Shown one piece after another: positions 52,906 through 61,982 of a stretch of 64,000 nucleotides of DNA; the first letter of the stretch is position 1, and each line of letters begins with the position of its first letter. Source of the DNA: Kaistia soli DSM 19436 (GTDB lineage: Bacteria; Pseudomonadota; Alphaproteobacteria; Rhizobiales; Kaistiaceae); assembly GCF_900129325.1 (NCBI RefSeq), contig NZ_FQUP01000004.1, positions 521,001-585,000 of the forward strand, given 5' to 3'. The notes beneath the pieces were generated by a model, which did no database searches, was not told where the DNA came from, and saw only the letters and a list, made by a program, of their open reading frames with translations. Both the position numbers and the translations under genes were made by a program.

Positions 52906-54102
52906 TTATTCCGCCAGCTCGAGACGCGCGGCGCCGAGCCGGCGCGGCGCCTCGCTGGCGTGCTGCCGCGGCTTGGCGCCCGGTTTTAACCAGTCGAGCA
53001 GCAGCGCCAGCGCAAACAGCAGCGCCGCACCGACGCCGACGATCAGGCAATCGATGGCAAAAGACTTCATCGTCAGCATTGGATCGTTCGGAAGCATGAA
53101 CACATCCTCGCGGATGATGTGCCCGATGACCGCGAGCAGCGTCGACAGCCAGAAGACAGGCAGCGTGTTGCGGCCGAGACTGACGATCCAGTTGTCATGC
53201 GTGAGCCTCGCCTTGAGGAAGGCTGGAATCGGGCTGCAGAGGATCACGTAAGCGAAGGCCAGGAGGTGGACGAGTCGGAAGAGCCCGACCCAGCTCTTGT
53301 TGAAGCCGGAGATCCAGACCCATTCCGGCAGCACCGGAAAGCGATCCCAGAGCGGCAGCATCACCAGCAGCGCCGCGGCGATCAGATAGGCAAGTGCGGC
53401 AGCATAGATGAGGGGCGACGGCGCGATCCGCGTCCCACGCCGCAGGTGGACGCCACAGCAGAAGCCGATGGTGAAGATCAGCTGCCAGGTCAGCGGGTTG
53501 AAGTACCAGACGCCGTTGCCCGGAAAGTTCGGCGGACCGAAATGGAATATGTTGGCCACGAGCCAGAGCACGGCGCTGCTCGCGAGCGCCAGCAACAGGC
53601 TGATCCGCGCCAGGATCATGATGAAGGGCAGCAGAGCCAACATGCCGATATACATCGGCAGGATGTTGAAGTTGCCGGTCTGGTAAGTCAGCGCACCAAT
53701 GCCGAACAGCGACTGGACCGTCTGGTCCAGGATCCAGTGCCGCTCGTCGGGAATGAGCAGGTCGGGCTGATTGAGCCAGAGCGAGGCCCCCGCATAGACT
53801 GCGAAGCCGATCGCGATCGATGAAAGATGCGCGATGTAGAGGGTTCCGATCCGCTTGACGATCTGCGCGACTGAAAGTCCGGCCTGGCCGTTGACGAAGC
53901 GGGGATAATAAGCGAGTGCCGCCGATATACCCGCCAGGAGCACGAAGACTTCCGCCGCATCGGACAAACCGAAATTGCGATGGGTGAAGTTCGAGAACCA
54001 ATTGCCGGGGATGTGATTGACAAAAATCGAAATCAGCGCGAGCCCCCGGAAGAAGTCGATCCGATAGTCGCGCGGCATCTTGCCCGAAATTGCCGTGTCC
54101 AC
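52906..54102 (-). CDS. OpgC-like acyltransferase
   Basis: Inner-membrane protein of 398 aa with about ten helices, related to OpgC, which succinylates osmoregulated periplasmic glucans. The N-terminus RDYRIDFFRGLALISIFVNHIPGNWFSNFTHRNFGLSDAAEVFVLLAG is the conserved OpgC/acyltransferase-3-like motif. The GTG at 54102 has GGAGG close upstream; an ATG at 54078 (MPRDYR) and one at 54147 are alternatives. No glucan synthase (ndvA/ndvB or opgGH) is in the window. It is divergent from the MarR gene. Confidence 0.9.
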   Translation of the reverse strand: MDTAISGKMPRDYRIDFFRGLALISIFVNHIPGNWFSNFTHRNFGLSDAAEVFVLLAGISAALAYYPRFVNGQAGLSVAQIVKRIGTLYIAHLSSIAIGFAVYAGASLWLNQPDLLIPDERHWILDQTVQSLFGIGALTYQTGNFNILPMYIGMLALLPFIMILARISLLLALASSAVLWLVANIFHFGPPNFPGNGVWYFNPLTWQLIFTIGFCCGVHLRRGTRIAPSPLIYAAALAYLIAAALLVMLPLWDRFPVLPEWVWISGFNKSWVGLFRLVHLLAFAYVILCSPIPAFLKARLTHDNWIVSLGRNTLPVFWLSTLLAVIGHIIREDVFMLPNDPMLTMKSFAIDCLIVGVGAALLFALALLLDWLKPGAKPRQHASEAPRRLGAARLELAE

Positions 54103-54283
54103 CGCCGCCTCCGTCCGATCCACCTTCGCCGAGGCGGCTAACCACAAAAAAAGGCCAGCTTACGGCACGAGACGCGCCAATCAACGCTGGCCACGCCAAA
54201 AAAGGCGGTTCGGCCACAGCTCTTGCGTTGAAAAGCGCGCGGAAGGCGGCCGCGGGACCGCAGCCAGGAGACGATGATGTCTC

Positions 54284-54312
54284 TTGATATTATATCTTTC
54301 ACTTATTATCTT
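54284..54312 (+). promoter_or_regulatory. AT-rich promoter/operator of the marR-emrAB unit
   Basis: TTGATA at 54284-54289 and TATCTT at 54307-54312 are spaced 17 bases. GATAT-T-ATATC (54286-54296) is a perfect palindrome, suitable for MarR binding. The island is strikingly AT-rich against its surroundings. Transcription from here would begin at or next to the ATG at 54319. Confidence 0.45.
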
Positions 54313-54318
54313 GGGGCC

Positions 54319-54831
54319 ATGGATACGATGCCCCCGGAAAAGCACCTCGGCTTCCTGATTAACGACGTTGCACGGCTTCTCCGTCGCGCTTTCGATCAGG
54401 CCGCACAAAGTTGCGCGCTGACGCGCGCTCAGTGGCAAGTCCTCGCCTTTCTCTATCACAACGAGGGCTCCAACCAAGCCGTCGTGGCCGAGGCCCTGGA
54501 CGTCGAGCCGATCACGCTGTCGCGCCATATCGATCGTTTGGAGGGGCTCGGCTATGTCGTCCGCCTTCCCGATCCGTCCGACCGGCGGGCACGCCGCCTT
54601 CAGCTGACCCCAGCCGTGAAGCCGCACCTCCAGGCCATGAAGGCAATCGCCAACGATGTGCTGAAGTCGGCGCTCGAGGGCATGGACGAGACCGAGACCG
54701 CGCAGTTGGCCAATGCGCTGACGCTGATGCGCGCCAACATGGCGCGCTACGGCGCCGAGCCTGCGAGCGACTGCGTGGGGGCGATAGCGACCGCCGATTG
54801 CATCCCGCAGGAAGAAAAGAGTTTGTCGTGA
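54319..54831 (+). CDS. MarR family transcriptional regulator
   Basis: 170 aa from the ATG at 54319. The winged helix core is LTRAQWQVLAFLYHNEGSNQAVVAEALDVEPITLSRHIDRLEGLGYVVRLPDPSDRRARRLQLT, with the DxRxxR wing. An ATG pair at 54274/54277 preceded by AGGAG would add 15 residues that lie inside an AT-rich promoter-like stretch, so I prefer 54319. The stop overlaps the GTG start of the EmrA-like gene, so regulator and pump are co-transcribed and the protein probably represses its own operon. Confidence 0.92.
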   Translation: MDTMPPEKHLGFLINDVARLLRRAFDQAAQSCALTRAQWQVLAFLYHNEGSNQAVVAEALDVEPITLSRHIDRLEGLGYVVRLPDPSDRRARRLQLTPAVKPHLQAMKAIANDVLKSALEGMDETETAQLANALTLMRANMARYGAEPASDCVGAIATADCIPQEEKSLS

Positions 54832-55991
54832 GCGCCGAACCTGCCAAAGAGGCCGAGAAGCCCGCACCGCAGCTATCCGTCGTTGGCGAGGCTCCCCCAC
54901 CGAAGCGACGCCGAAGCATGCGTTTCGTGCTGATGCTGGCGCTTCCGGTCGCCCTGGCAGTCGGCGGCGGCTATCTCTGGCTCACCGGCGGGCGCTACGC
55001 CTCGACGGACAATGCCTATCTCGAACAAAACCGCGTCGCGATCACGGCCGACCAGTCGGGGCGCATCGTCGAAGTGGCAGTGCATGAAAACCAGGCCGTC
55101 AAGAAGGGTGACCTGCTCTTCAAGATCGACCCGGAACCCTATGCGCTCGCGCTCAACCAGGCCGACGCCGCAGTTTCCGTGGCACGTCTTCAGGTCGAGC
55201 AGCTCCGGTCTACCTACCAGCAGGCGATTTCAGAAGAGAAGTCGGCAGAGGACACGCTCGACTACCAGCAGAAGGTGTTCAGCCGTCAGCAGGACCTTTT
55301 GAAGCGCGGCGTCAGCTCGAACGCCGATTTCGACACCGCACAGAATAATCTGAGCAGCGCCCAGCGAAACGTCACGCAGGCGAAGGAGAAGCTCGCAGGG
55401 GCCTTGACCGCGCTTGGCGGCAATCCTGACCTGCCGACCGACCAGCATCCAACTGTGATGCAGGCCGTGGCTGCGCGCGACAGCGCCGCACTCTCCCTCA
55501 AGCAGACGGCCGTGTTCGCCCCCGCCGATGGCATCGTCTCGCAGACAGATCGCCTCCGCGTCGGTCAATATGTGACCAATCCGGCCATGGCACCGACCGT
55601 GCTGATGAGCCTAGTCGAGACCAACACCTCTTATATCGAGGCGAACTTCAAGGAGACCGATCTCACTCACATGAAGATCGGCCAGCCGGCGACGGTCACC
55701 TTCGATGCCTATCCGGACCAGACATTCCATGCCCAGGTGGATTCGATCGATGCGGGCACGGGTTCGGCCTTTTCGCTGCTTCCGGCGCAGAACGCGACGG
55801 GCAACTGGGTGAAGGTCGTGCAGCGGGTTCCCGTTCGCCTCAAGATCGACGATCCGCTCGACATTGCCGCCGTCCCGACCGGACTGAGCGCGTCCGTCGC
55901 GGTCGATACGGGCTTCAAACGCTCGTTGCCCGGATTTGGCAGCGCGGCCGCCGCCCAGCCGGCGGCGGGCGGAGCCACGACAAGCCGCTGA
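54828..55991 (+). CDS. EmrA/HlyD-type efflux adaptor
   Basis: 387 aa membrane fusion protein. GTG at 54828 overlaps the marR stop (GTGA). One membrane anchor at about residues 31-53, then lipoyl half-motifs (GRIVEVAVHENQAVKKGDLLFKIDPEPY; AVFAPADGIVSQTDRLRVGQYV), a long coiled coil (residues 100-190) and beta-barrel with IDAGTGSAFSLLPAQNATGNWVKVVQRVPV, which is diagnostic of the EmrA branch. It works with the MFS pump encoded downstream. Confidence 0.92.
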   Translation: MSAEPAKEAEKPAPQLSVVGEAPPPKRRRSMRFVLMLALPVALAVGGGYLWLTGGRYASTDNAYLEQNRVAITADQSGRIVEVAVHENQAVKKGDLLFKIDPEPYALALNQADAAVSVARLQVEQLRSTYQQAISEEKSAEDTLDYQQKVFSRQQDLLKRGVSSNADFDTAQNNLSSAQRNVTQAKEKLAGALTALGGNPDLPTDQHPTVMQAVAARDSAALSLKQTAVFAPADGIVSQTDRLRVGQYVTNPAMAPTVLMSLVETNTSYIEANFKETDLTHMKIGQPATVTFDAYPDQTFHAQVDSIDAGTGSAFSLLPAQNATGNWVKVVQRVPVRLKIDDPLDIAAVPTGLSASVAVDTGFKRSLPGFGSAAAAQPAAGGATTSR

Positions 55992-56033
55992 CGGCGGCGA
56001 CCGCGAGATCTGCGGTCCGCCAGGAAACTGCCG

Positions 56034-57551
56034 ATGACGACCACGAGCGCCGGACCTGTCGTTCCCTTCCGCGGGCTGATCACCGTCTCGATCATGCTCG
56101 CGACGATCATGCAGGTGCTCGACACCACGATCGCCAATGTGGCGCTGCCCTCGATGCAGGGTTCGCTGGGGGCGGCGCAGGATACGATCACCTGGGTCCT
56201 GACCTCCTACATCGTCGCGGCGGCGATCGCGACGCCGATCACCGGCTGGGTCGCCGACCGCATCGGCATCAAGCGGTTGTTCCTCACCTGCATCGTCGGC
56301 TTCACGCTCGCCTCGATGCTGTGCGGCCTCTCGACCAGCCTGATGCAGATGGTCGGCTTCCGTATTCTGCAGGGCGTTTTCGGCGCCGCACTAGTTCCCT
56401 TGTCGCAATCCGTGCTGCTCAGCATCAATCCGAAAGAGCGGCACGGCCAGGCCATGGCGATGTGGGGCGCCGGCATCATGGTCGGCCCGATCATCGGCCC
56501 GACGCTCGGCGGCTGGCTGACCGACAGCTTCAACTGGCGCTGGGTGTTCTTCATCAACCTGCCGGTCGGTATCGTCGCCTTTCTCGGCATCTTCTTCTTC
56601 ATGGCCGAAGGCGCGATCCGCCAGCGGAAGTTCGATTTCTTCGGCTTCGCGTTTCTCTCGCTCGGCATCGGCGCACTGCAGATGATGCTCGACCGCGGCG
56701 AGCAGCTCGACTGGTTTTCGTCGCCCGAGATTCTCATCGAAGCGAGTCTCGCCGCCATCGGCTTCTGGGTCTTCACCATTCACATGGCGACGTCCAAGCT
56801 GACCTTCATCGATCCGCACATCTTCAAGGATCGCAATTTCGTCACCGGCCTCGTCTTCATCTTCATCATCGGCATCATCCTGCTCGCCACCATGGCGCTG
56901 CTGCCGCCAATGCTGCAGAATCTCTATGGCTATCCGGTCATCACCACCGGCGTGATCCTCGCGCCGCGCGGTGTCGGGACGATGATCGCCATGATGCTGG
57001 TCGGCCGCCTTGTCGGCCGGCTCGACGCCCGTCTTCTGATCCTCGTCGGCCTCTCCCTCACCTCATGGTCCCTCTATGAGATGACGACATGGTCGCCGGA
57101 AATGGGCTCGCTGCCGTTCATGATCACAGGCGTGACACAGGGCTTCGGGCTCGGCTTCGTGTTCGTGCCGCTGTCGACGATTGCCTTCGCGACTCTGCCG
57201 CCGCATTGGCGCACCGACGCAGCCAGCCTGTTCAGCCTGGTGCGCAATCTCGGCTCGTCGATCGGCGTTTCGATCGTCGCGACGCTCCTGTCCCAGAACA
57301 CGCAGGTCTATCACCAGTCGCTCGCCGGCCACGTCACCGCAACCAACCCGGCATTGCCGGCCGATATCGCGAATGGCAGCCTCAGCGCGATGGCATCGCT
57401 CGACGCGTTCATCACGCGCGAAGCCGCCTTCGTCGCTTATATCGACGACTTCAAGTTCATGATGTTCGTGACGCTGACGACGATCCCGCTGCTGCTTCTG
57501 CTGCGCAACAAGCCTCAGTCCGGACCCGCCGAACACGTCGCGCTGGACTGA
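56034..57551 (+). CDS. DHA2 family drug:H+ antiporter, EmrB-like
   Basis: Fourteen-helix MFS transporter of 505 aa. Typical DHA2 motifs are VLDTTIANVALPSMQGSLGA (motif D1), ADRIGIKRLFLTC (motif A-like) and GPTLGGWLTDSFNWRWVFFINLPVG (motif C). With the EmrA-like adaptor upstream it should export hydrophobic compounds through an outer-membrane channel. It is the last gene of the operon, 42 bases after emrA. Substrates unknown. Confidence 0.94.
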   Translation: MTTTSAGPVVPFRGLITVSIMLATIMQVLDTTIANVALPSMQGSLGAAQDTITWVLTSYIVAAAIATPITGWVADRIGIKRLFLTCIVGFTLASMLCGLSTSLMQMVGFRILQGVFGAALVPLSQSVLLSINPKERHGQAMAMWGAGIMVGPIIGPTLGGWLTDSFNWRWVFFINLPVGIVAFLGIFFFMAEGAIRQRKFDFFGFAFLSLGIGALQMMLDRGEQLDWFSSPEILIEASLAAIGFWVFTIHMATSKLTFIDPHIFKDRNFVTGLVFIFIIGIILLATMALLPPMLQNLYGYPVITTGVILAPRGVGTMIAMMLVGRLVGRLDARLLILVGLSLTSWSLYEMTTWSPEMGSLPFMITGVTQGFGLGFVFVPLSTIAFATLPPHWRTDAASLFSLVRNLGSSIGVSIVATLLSQNTQVYHQSLAGHVTATNPALPADIANGSLSAMASLDAFITREAAFVAYIDDFKFMMFVTLTTIPLLLLLRNKPQSGPAEHVALD

Positions 57552-57604
57552 CCGGCCGGCATCCCTTCTCTTCGGCGCAGTCACCTTCGTCTCGCCTGGG
57601 GTCC

Positions 57605-58849
57605 CTACCCCCCGACCAGCGAGACGGCGGCGCCGATTCCGCCATCGAGCCGTTCAAGCGTCAAGCCGGCGAGCGCGCCGAGGATGACGACGCTCCAGGC
57701 AGGCCAGCGCGCGAGCGTCAGCAGCCCCCAGGCTGCCAGCGCGAAGGCTGCGTCACCAGGGCGATGCACCGCCGTGCGGAAGACCGGATCGTAGAGAGCC
57801 GCCGCCAGCAGCCCGACCACCGCCGCATTGACGCCGACGAGGGCGCGTCGCATCGGCTGATATCCGCCGATCCGGCGCCAGAATGGCAGTACGCCGACGA
57901 TGAGCAGGAAGCCGGGCGCAAAGAGGGCGAGGGTCGCGAGCAGTGCGCCAGCCATCGCGTTCGGCACGGCGGCGACGGCCCCCAGAAACGATGCGATCGA
58001 GAACAGCGGGCCCGGCATTGCCTGTGCGGCGCCATAGCCCGCCACGAAGCTCTCCGCCGGCACGAACCCGAACGCAACGACGCTTCGTTCGAGCAGCGGC
58101 AGCACAACATGTCCGCCGCCGAAGACCAGCGCCCCGGCGCGGTAGAACGCATCCGCGAGCGCGAACACGGGCGATCCCGTCACGCTAGCGGCGAGCGGCA
58201 ATCCCGCGAGAAGCAGCACGAACACGGCCAGGGCGCCGAAAGCAAGGCCTCGCGAGCCGATCGCCTCCCGCGGCCGCGACGGCGACAATTCGGCGAGCGG
58301 CACAAGGGTCCCGAGCAACGCCGCAGCCAGGATCGCAGCGAGTTGCGTCAAGCTGCCAGGAAAGACGAGCGCCAGGGCGGCAGTGACGACCGCGACGGCG
58401 CCAGTCCGGCGATTGGCGGCCAGTGACCCCGCCATGCCGCGCACCGCCTCGGCGACCACGGCGACCGCGACAAGCGCGAGGCCGCCGAGCAATCCCCGAT
58501 CAATCTCCGCCCCACCCGACAGCGCCATGCCGAGGCCCGCCATGATGAGCCCAGAAGGCAGCGTGAAGCCGGCAAATGCCGCCAGGGCTCCGGACAACCC
58601 ACGTTTCTCATAGCCAATCCCCATGCTGACCTGGCTCGATGTCGGGCCGGGCAGGAATTGGCACAGCGCCACAAGATCCGCATAGGCGGGCTCCTCGATC
58701 CAGCCGAGCCGAATAACGAAGGCGTCACGGAAATAGCCAAGATGCGCCACAGGCCCACCAAAAGCGGTGAGCCCGAGCCGCAGGAAGGCCAGGAAGATCG
58801 TCAGTGCTCCTGGGGCAGTCGTACTTGCCGCTTGATGAGGATCGCGCAT
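57605..58849 (-). CDS. chrA: chromate transporter, ChrA family
   Basis: Two-domain CHR protein of 414 aa, exporting chromate by exchange with protons or sulfate. Each half begins with the family pattern: RLGLTAFGGPVAHLGYF near the N-terminus with CQFLPGPTSSQVSMGIG, and in the second half GALVFGGGHVVLPLLER with GAAQAMPGPLFSIASF. I start at the ATG at 58849, preceded by AGGA; a TTG at 58873 would be longer. It stands alone, beside the EmrAB operon (convergent). Confidence 0.92.
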   Translation of the reverse strand: MRDPHQAASTTAPGALTIFLAFLRLGLTAFGGPVAHLGYFRDAFVIRLGWIEEPAYADLVALCQFLPGPTSSQVSMGIGYEKRGLSGALAAFAGFTLPSGLIMAGLGMALSGGAEIDRGLLGGLALVAVAVVAEAVRGMAGSLAANRRTGAVAVVTAALALVFPGSLTQLAAILAAALLGTLVPLAELSPSRPREAIGSRGLAFGALAVFVLLLAGLPLAASVTGSPVFALADAFYRAGALVFGGGHVVLPLLERSVVAFGFVPAESFVAGYGAAQAMPGPLFSIASFLGAVAAVPNAMAGALLATLALFAPGFLLIVGVLPFWRRIGGYQPMRRALVGVNAAVVGLLAAALYDPVFRTAVHRPGDAAFALAAWGLLTLARWPAWSVVILGALAGLTLERLDGGIGAAVSLVGG

Positions 58850-58892
58850 CATCCGATCCTGAAGGGCAGGCAAGACAGCCGCAAGACGGTCC

Positions 58893-59861
58893 CTAGCGAG
58901 GGCGCCAGCCTTTGAATGGCGTCTCTGCGACGGGGCTCAAAGGGGGCTTGCCGGCGGCCCATGCAAGCAGGTTGTCGACGACACGCTGGCCCATGGCGTC
59001 GCGCGTATGCACCGAGGCCGAGCCGACATGAGGCAGCAGGACCGCATTGTCGAGCGCCATCAGTTCCGCAGGAACCTGTGGCTCCTTCTCGAACACGTCG
59101 AGGCCGGCAGCATGAATCCGGCGCTCCTTGAGCGCCGCGATCAACTCGGCCTCGTCAACGACAGTGCCACGCCCGATGTTGATGAGAATGCCGCGCGGCC
59201 CCAGCGCGTCGAGCACGTCCTTGCCGATCAGCTTGTCCGTCGCCGCGCCGCCGGGGAGAACGCTGACGATCGTGTCGACATCGCGCGCCATCTCGACGAG
59301 GTCAGGATAGTAACGATAACCGACATCATCCTGTGGTCGGCGGTTGTGATAGACCACCGGCACGCCGAAGGCCTCGAGCCGCCGCGCGATCGCCTTGCCG
59401 ATACGCCCGAGCCCTACGATCCCGACGGAGCGGTCGCGCAATGTCGCGCCGCTCAACGGATAGGGGCCGGATGGCCAGCGACCGGCGCGCAGATAGCGTT
59501 CGGCGGCCGAGAATTCACGCACGGTCATCAGGACGAGGCCCAGCGCCGTATCGGCGACCTCCTCCGTCAGCACGTCAGGCGTATTCGTGACGATGATGCC
59601 TTTGGCGCTCGCATGCTTGGCGTCGATCTTGTCATATCCGACACCGAAATTGGCGATGATCTGCAGATGCGGAAGCGCATCGATGAGCGCGGCATCTACT
59701 GCGCCGCCCGCCGCTATGCCGCCGATATGCGGGGCGATCGCCGCAAGGGCAGCGGGTTGATCGTCGCGCAGATAGAGCCTGTGCACCGTGAAATGCGCGT
59801 CCAGGGTGCGCTCGATATTCTCCGACATGCGGGCGGGCATGAGAATTTGGGGCCGTGACAT
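58893..59861 (-). CDS. D-isomer 2-hydroxyacid dehydrogenase (GhrB-like)
   Basis: 322 aa NAD(P)-dependent reductase of 2-keto acids such as glyoxylate or hydroxypyruvate. The nucleotide loop is GIVGLGRIGKAIA; catalytic Arg, Glu and His are in INIGRGTVVDE, DVFEKEPQVP and LLPHVGSAS. The residues HNRRPQ after the second beta strand suggest NADPH. It lies beside a LacI gene in the same direction (27 bases between the two genes), so it may be one of the genes controlled by that regulator. The true substrate is unknown. Confidence 0.9.
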   Translation of the reverse strand: MSRPQILMPARMSENIERTLDAHFTVHRLYLRDDQPAALAAIAPHIGGIAAGGAVDAALIDALPHLQIIANFGVGYDKIDAKHASAKGIIVTNTPDVLTEEVADTALGLVLMTVREFSAAERYLRAGRWPSGPYPLSGATLRDRSVGIVGLGRIGKAIARRLEAFGVPVVYHNRRPQDDVGYRYYPDLVEMARDVDTIVSVLPGGAATDKLIGKDVLDALGPRGILINIGRGTVVDEAELIAALKERRIHAAGLDVFEKEPQVPAELMALDNAVLLPHVGSASVHTRDAMGQRVVDNLLAWAAGKPPLSPVAETPFKGWRPR

Positions 59862-59888
59862 CGGGCGGCGTCTCCTCGGGGGATGGGT

Positions 59889-60962
59889 TCAAGCGGATGG
59901 AACAAAGCGGGTCGAGGCTCGGATCCTGAGCTCCGGCTCGATCAGAATGCGTGTCGGCGTCGCAGGCTCCCCGTGGATCTGTGCGCTCAGAAGGCTGGCG
60001 GCGAGGCTGCCTATCTCCTCGGCAGCGTTAAAGACGGAGGTCAGTGCCGGCGCCGACCATGCCGCACCGTCAGTGTCGTCATACCCTGCAACCGCGACAT
60101 CACGCCCGGGTTCCAGCCCCGCATGACGCAACGCCGACATCAGTCCGGACGCAACAAGGTCGTTGAAGCCGAACAGCGCTGTCGGCGGCGAGGGAAGCGC
60201 CAGCAGCGTCGTGGCTGCTTCGCGAACCGCGGCCTGCGTCATCGTCTCCGGTACGTCCAATAACGGATCGACCTCGATGCCAGCCTCTGCCAGCGCCGCG
60301 ACGTAGCCCGCGTGACGCTCGCGGCCGGCGCTCGTGGCACGTCGCCCACCGACAAAGGCGATGCGCCGATGCCCTTCGGCCACGAGATGCCGTGTCAGGG
60401 CTCGGCCACCGGCGAAATCATCGCCTCGTACCATCGGCACGGCGATATCGGCGACCTCTCGGCAGATCATGACGAAGGGCAGCCCTGAATCAACGATGCG
60501 CGCCACGTCGTCCGCATCGGTACCGATCGCAGGACACATGATCAGCCCGTCGGCGCGATGCTGCATGAGCGTGTCGACGAATGTCCGCTGCCGGCGGATG
60601 TCATCGGCATGATTGCAGATCATGATCGCAAGTTCACGCTCGTTGAGCGCCGCCTCGAGGGCCCGGAAAATCTCCGCGAAATAGGGATTGATGACGTCAT
60701 GCACCATCACGCCGACCATATTGGTGCGTGCAGTCCGAAGACTGGCTGCCGAACGATTGGCGACATAGCCAGCTTCTGCGGCCAGCGCCTGCACACGCAG
60801 CCGCGTCGCATCGGCAACGAGGGGCGAATCGCGCAGCGCCAGCGAGATGGTGGCCGTCGACAGACCAAGCTCCGCGCCGAGCATGCGCAAGGTCAGTCCG
60901 CGGCGTCCCCCGCGGAGCCGCGCCGCAGTCGAAAGGCCGCGCGTCTCGTCGCGATCCGCCAT
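59889..60962 (-). CDS. LacI family transcriptional regulator
   Basis: 357 aa sugar-responsive repressor. The helix-turn-helix and hinge are at residues 21-76 (LTLRMLGAELGLSTATISLALRDSPLVADATRLRVQALAAEAGY, then NRSAASLRT), followed by a periplasmic-binding-protein-like ligand domain with GVMVHDVINPYF. An ATG pair at 60962/60965 follows GGAGG closely; the frame continues upstream to 61019. It is divergent from the 3-hydroxyisobutyrate-dehydrogenase-like gene with two inverted repeats between them. Confidence 0.92.
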   Translation of the reverse strand: MADRDETRGLSTAARLRGGRRGLTLRMLGAELGLSTATISLALRDSPLVADATRLRVQALAAEAGYVANRSAASLRTARTNMVGVMVHDVINPYFAEIFRALEAALNERELAIMICNHADDIRRQRTFVDTLMQHRADGLIMCPAIGTDADDVARIVDSGLPFVMICREVADIAVPMVRGDDFAGGRALTRHLVAEGHRRIAFVGGRRATSAGRERHAGYVAALAEAGIEVDPLLDVPETMTQAAVREAATTLLALPSPPTALFGFNDLVASGLMSALRHAGLEPGRDVAVAGYDDTDGAAWSAPALTSVFNAAEEIGSLAASLLSAQIHGEPATPTRILIEPELRIRASTRFVPSA

Positions 60963-61026
60963 CATCCCTCCACCAGGCCGGCCAAGCGCCAGAGCAACCC
61001 GTGCAGGCCCTTTGCTCATTCGCTTA

Positions 61027-61059
61027 AACCAATTTAGGTTCTGGCAAAATCGGATTTTG
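61027..61059. promoter_or_regulatory. two inverted repeats in the LacI divergent region
   Basis: CAAAATC-G-GATTTTG (61045-61059) is a perfect 7-1-7 palindrome; AACC-AATTTA-GGTT (61027-61040) is a looser one. Both lie in the 120 bases between the LacI start and the dehydrogenase start and are candidate operators. Confidence 0.45.
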
Positions 61060-61082
61060 GCAAAGCGGGACAGGAACGCATC

Positions 61083-61982
61083 ATGGCAGGCAGCACCGTT
61101 GGCTTCATCGGCCTCGGCTATATGGGCGAGGGTATGGCTGCCAATCTGATGGCGAAGGGCAACACGCTGCTCGTCATGGCCAATCGCCGGCGGGACGCGG
61201 TCGAGCGCCTCGTGGCGGACGGCGCCCGCGAGGTGGCGAGCGCCGCGGAAATGGCGTCACTCGCCGACGCGATCTTCCTCTGCGTGACCGGCTCGCCTGA
61301 GGTCGAAGCCATCATCGAGGGCAAGGATGGCATCCTGTCCGGTGCGAAGCCTGGCCTGATCGTCATCGATTGCAGCACGGCAGAGCCGGATTCGACACTT
61401 CGCCTCGCCGAGGTTCTCGCAGCAAAGGGCGCCAGCCTCGTCGACGCGCCGCTCGGCGGCACGCCAGCCGGAGCCAAGGCCGGTACGCTCCAGGCGCTGG
61501 TCGGCGCATCGGACGCCGATTTCGCGCGCGCGCAGCCGCTTATCGCCTGCTGGGCCGCTACCATCGTCCATGTCGGCCCCGTCGGGGCTGGCCACAAGAT
61601 GAAGCTGATCAACAACTTCCTCTCGCTCGGCTATGCCGCTCTCTATTCCGAAGCTCTGGCGCTGGGCGCCAAGGTCGGAATCGATGCCGAGACCTTCCAC
61701 TCCGTCATCGGCCAGGGCCGCATGCGCTGCGGCTTCTACGATACCTTCATGACCTACGTGATCAAGCGTGACGAGAACGCGCATCAGTTCACGATCGCCA
61801 ACGCCTACAAAGATCTGCGCTATCTCGGCGGCATGGCCGATAGCGCGAAACTCGTCAATCCGCTCGGCAGCGCCGTCAAGAACCAATTCGCGGCCATGTC
61901 TGCCGCAGGCCAGGCGGAAAAATACGTCCCGATGCTGTCGGATTTCGTTGCCGAGGCGAATGGCGTGAGGCCAAAGCAATAA
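61083..61982 (+). CDS. NAD(P)-dependent beta-hydroxyacid dehydrogenase (3-hydroxyisobutyrate dehydrogenase family)
   Basis: 299 aa. The Rossmann motif GFIGLGYMGEGMAANL is at residues 6-21; the substrate signature is DAPLGGTPAGAKAG; the catalytic Lys lies in GHKMKLINNFLSL; KDLRYLGGMAD is near the C-terminus. The family covers 3-hydroxyisobutyrate, tartronate semialdehyde and 2-(hydroxymethyl)glutarate enzymes. AGGA precedes the ATG by about eight bases. The divergent LacI gene probably regulates it in response to a sugar acid. Confidence 0.92.
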   Translation: MAGSTVGFIGLGYMGEGMAANLMAKGNTLLVMANRRRDAVERLVADGAREVASAAEMASLADAIFLCVTGSPEVEAIIEGKDGILSGAKPGLIVIDCSTAEPDSTLRLAEVLAAKGASLVDAPLGGTPAGAKAGTLQALVGASDADFARAQPLIACWAATIVHVGPVGAGHKMKLINNFLSLGYAALYSEALALGAKVGIDAETFHSVIGQGRMRCGFYDTFMTYVIKRDENAHQFTIANAYKDLRYLGGMADSAKLVNPLGSAVKNQFAAMSAAGQAEKYVPMLSDFVAEANGVRPKQ

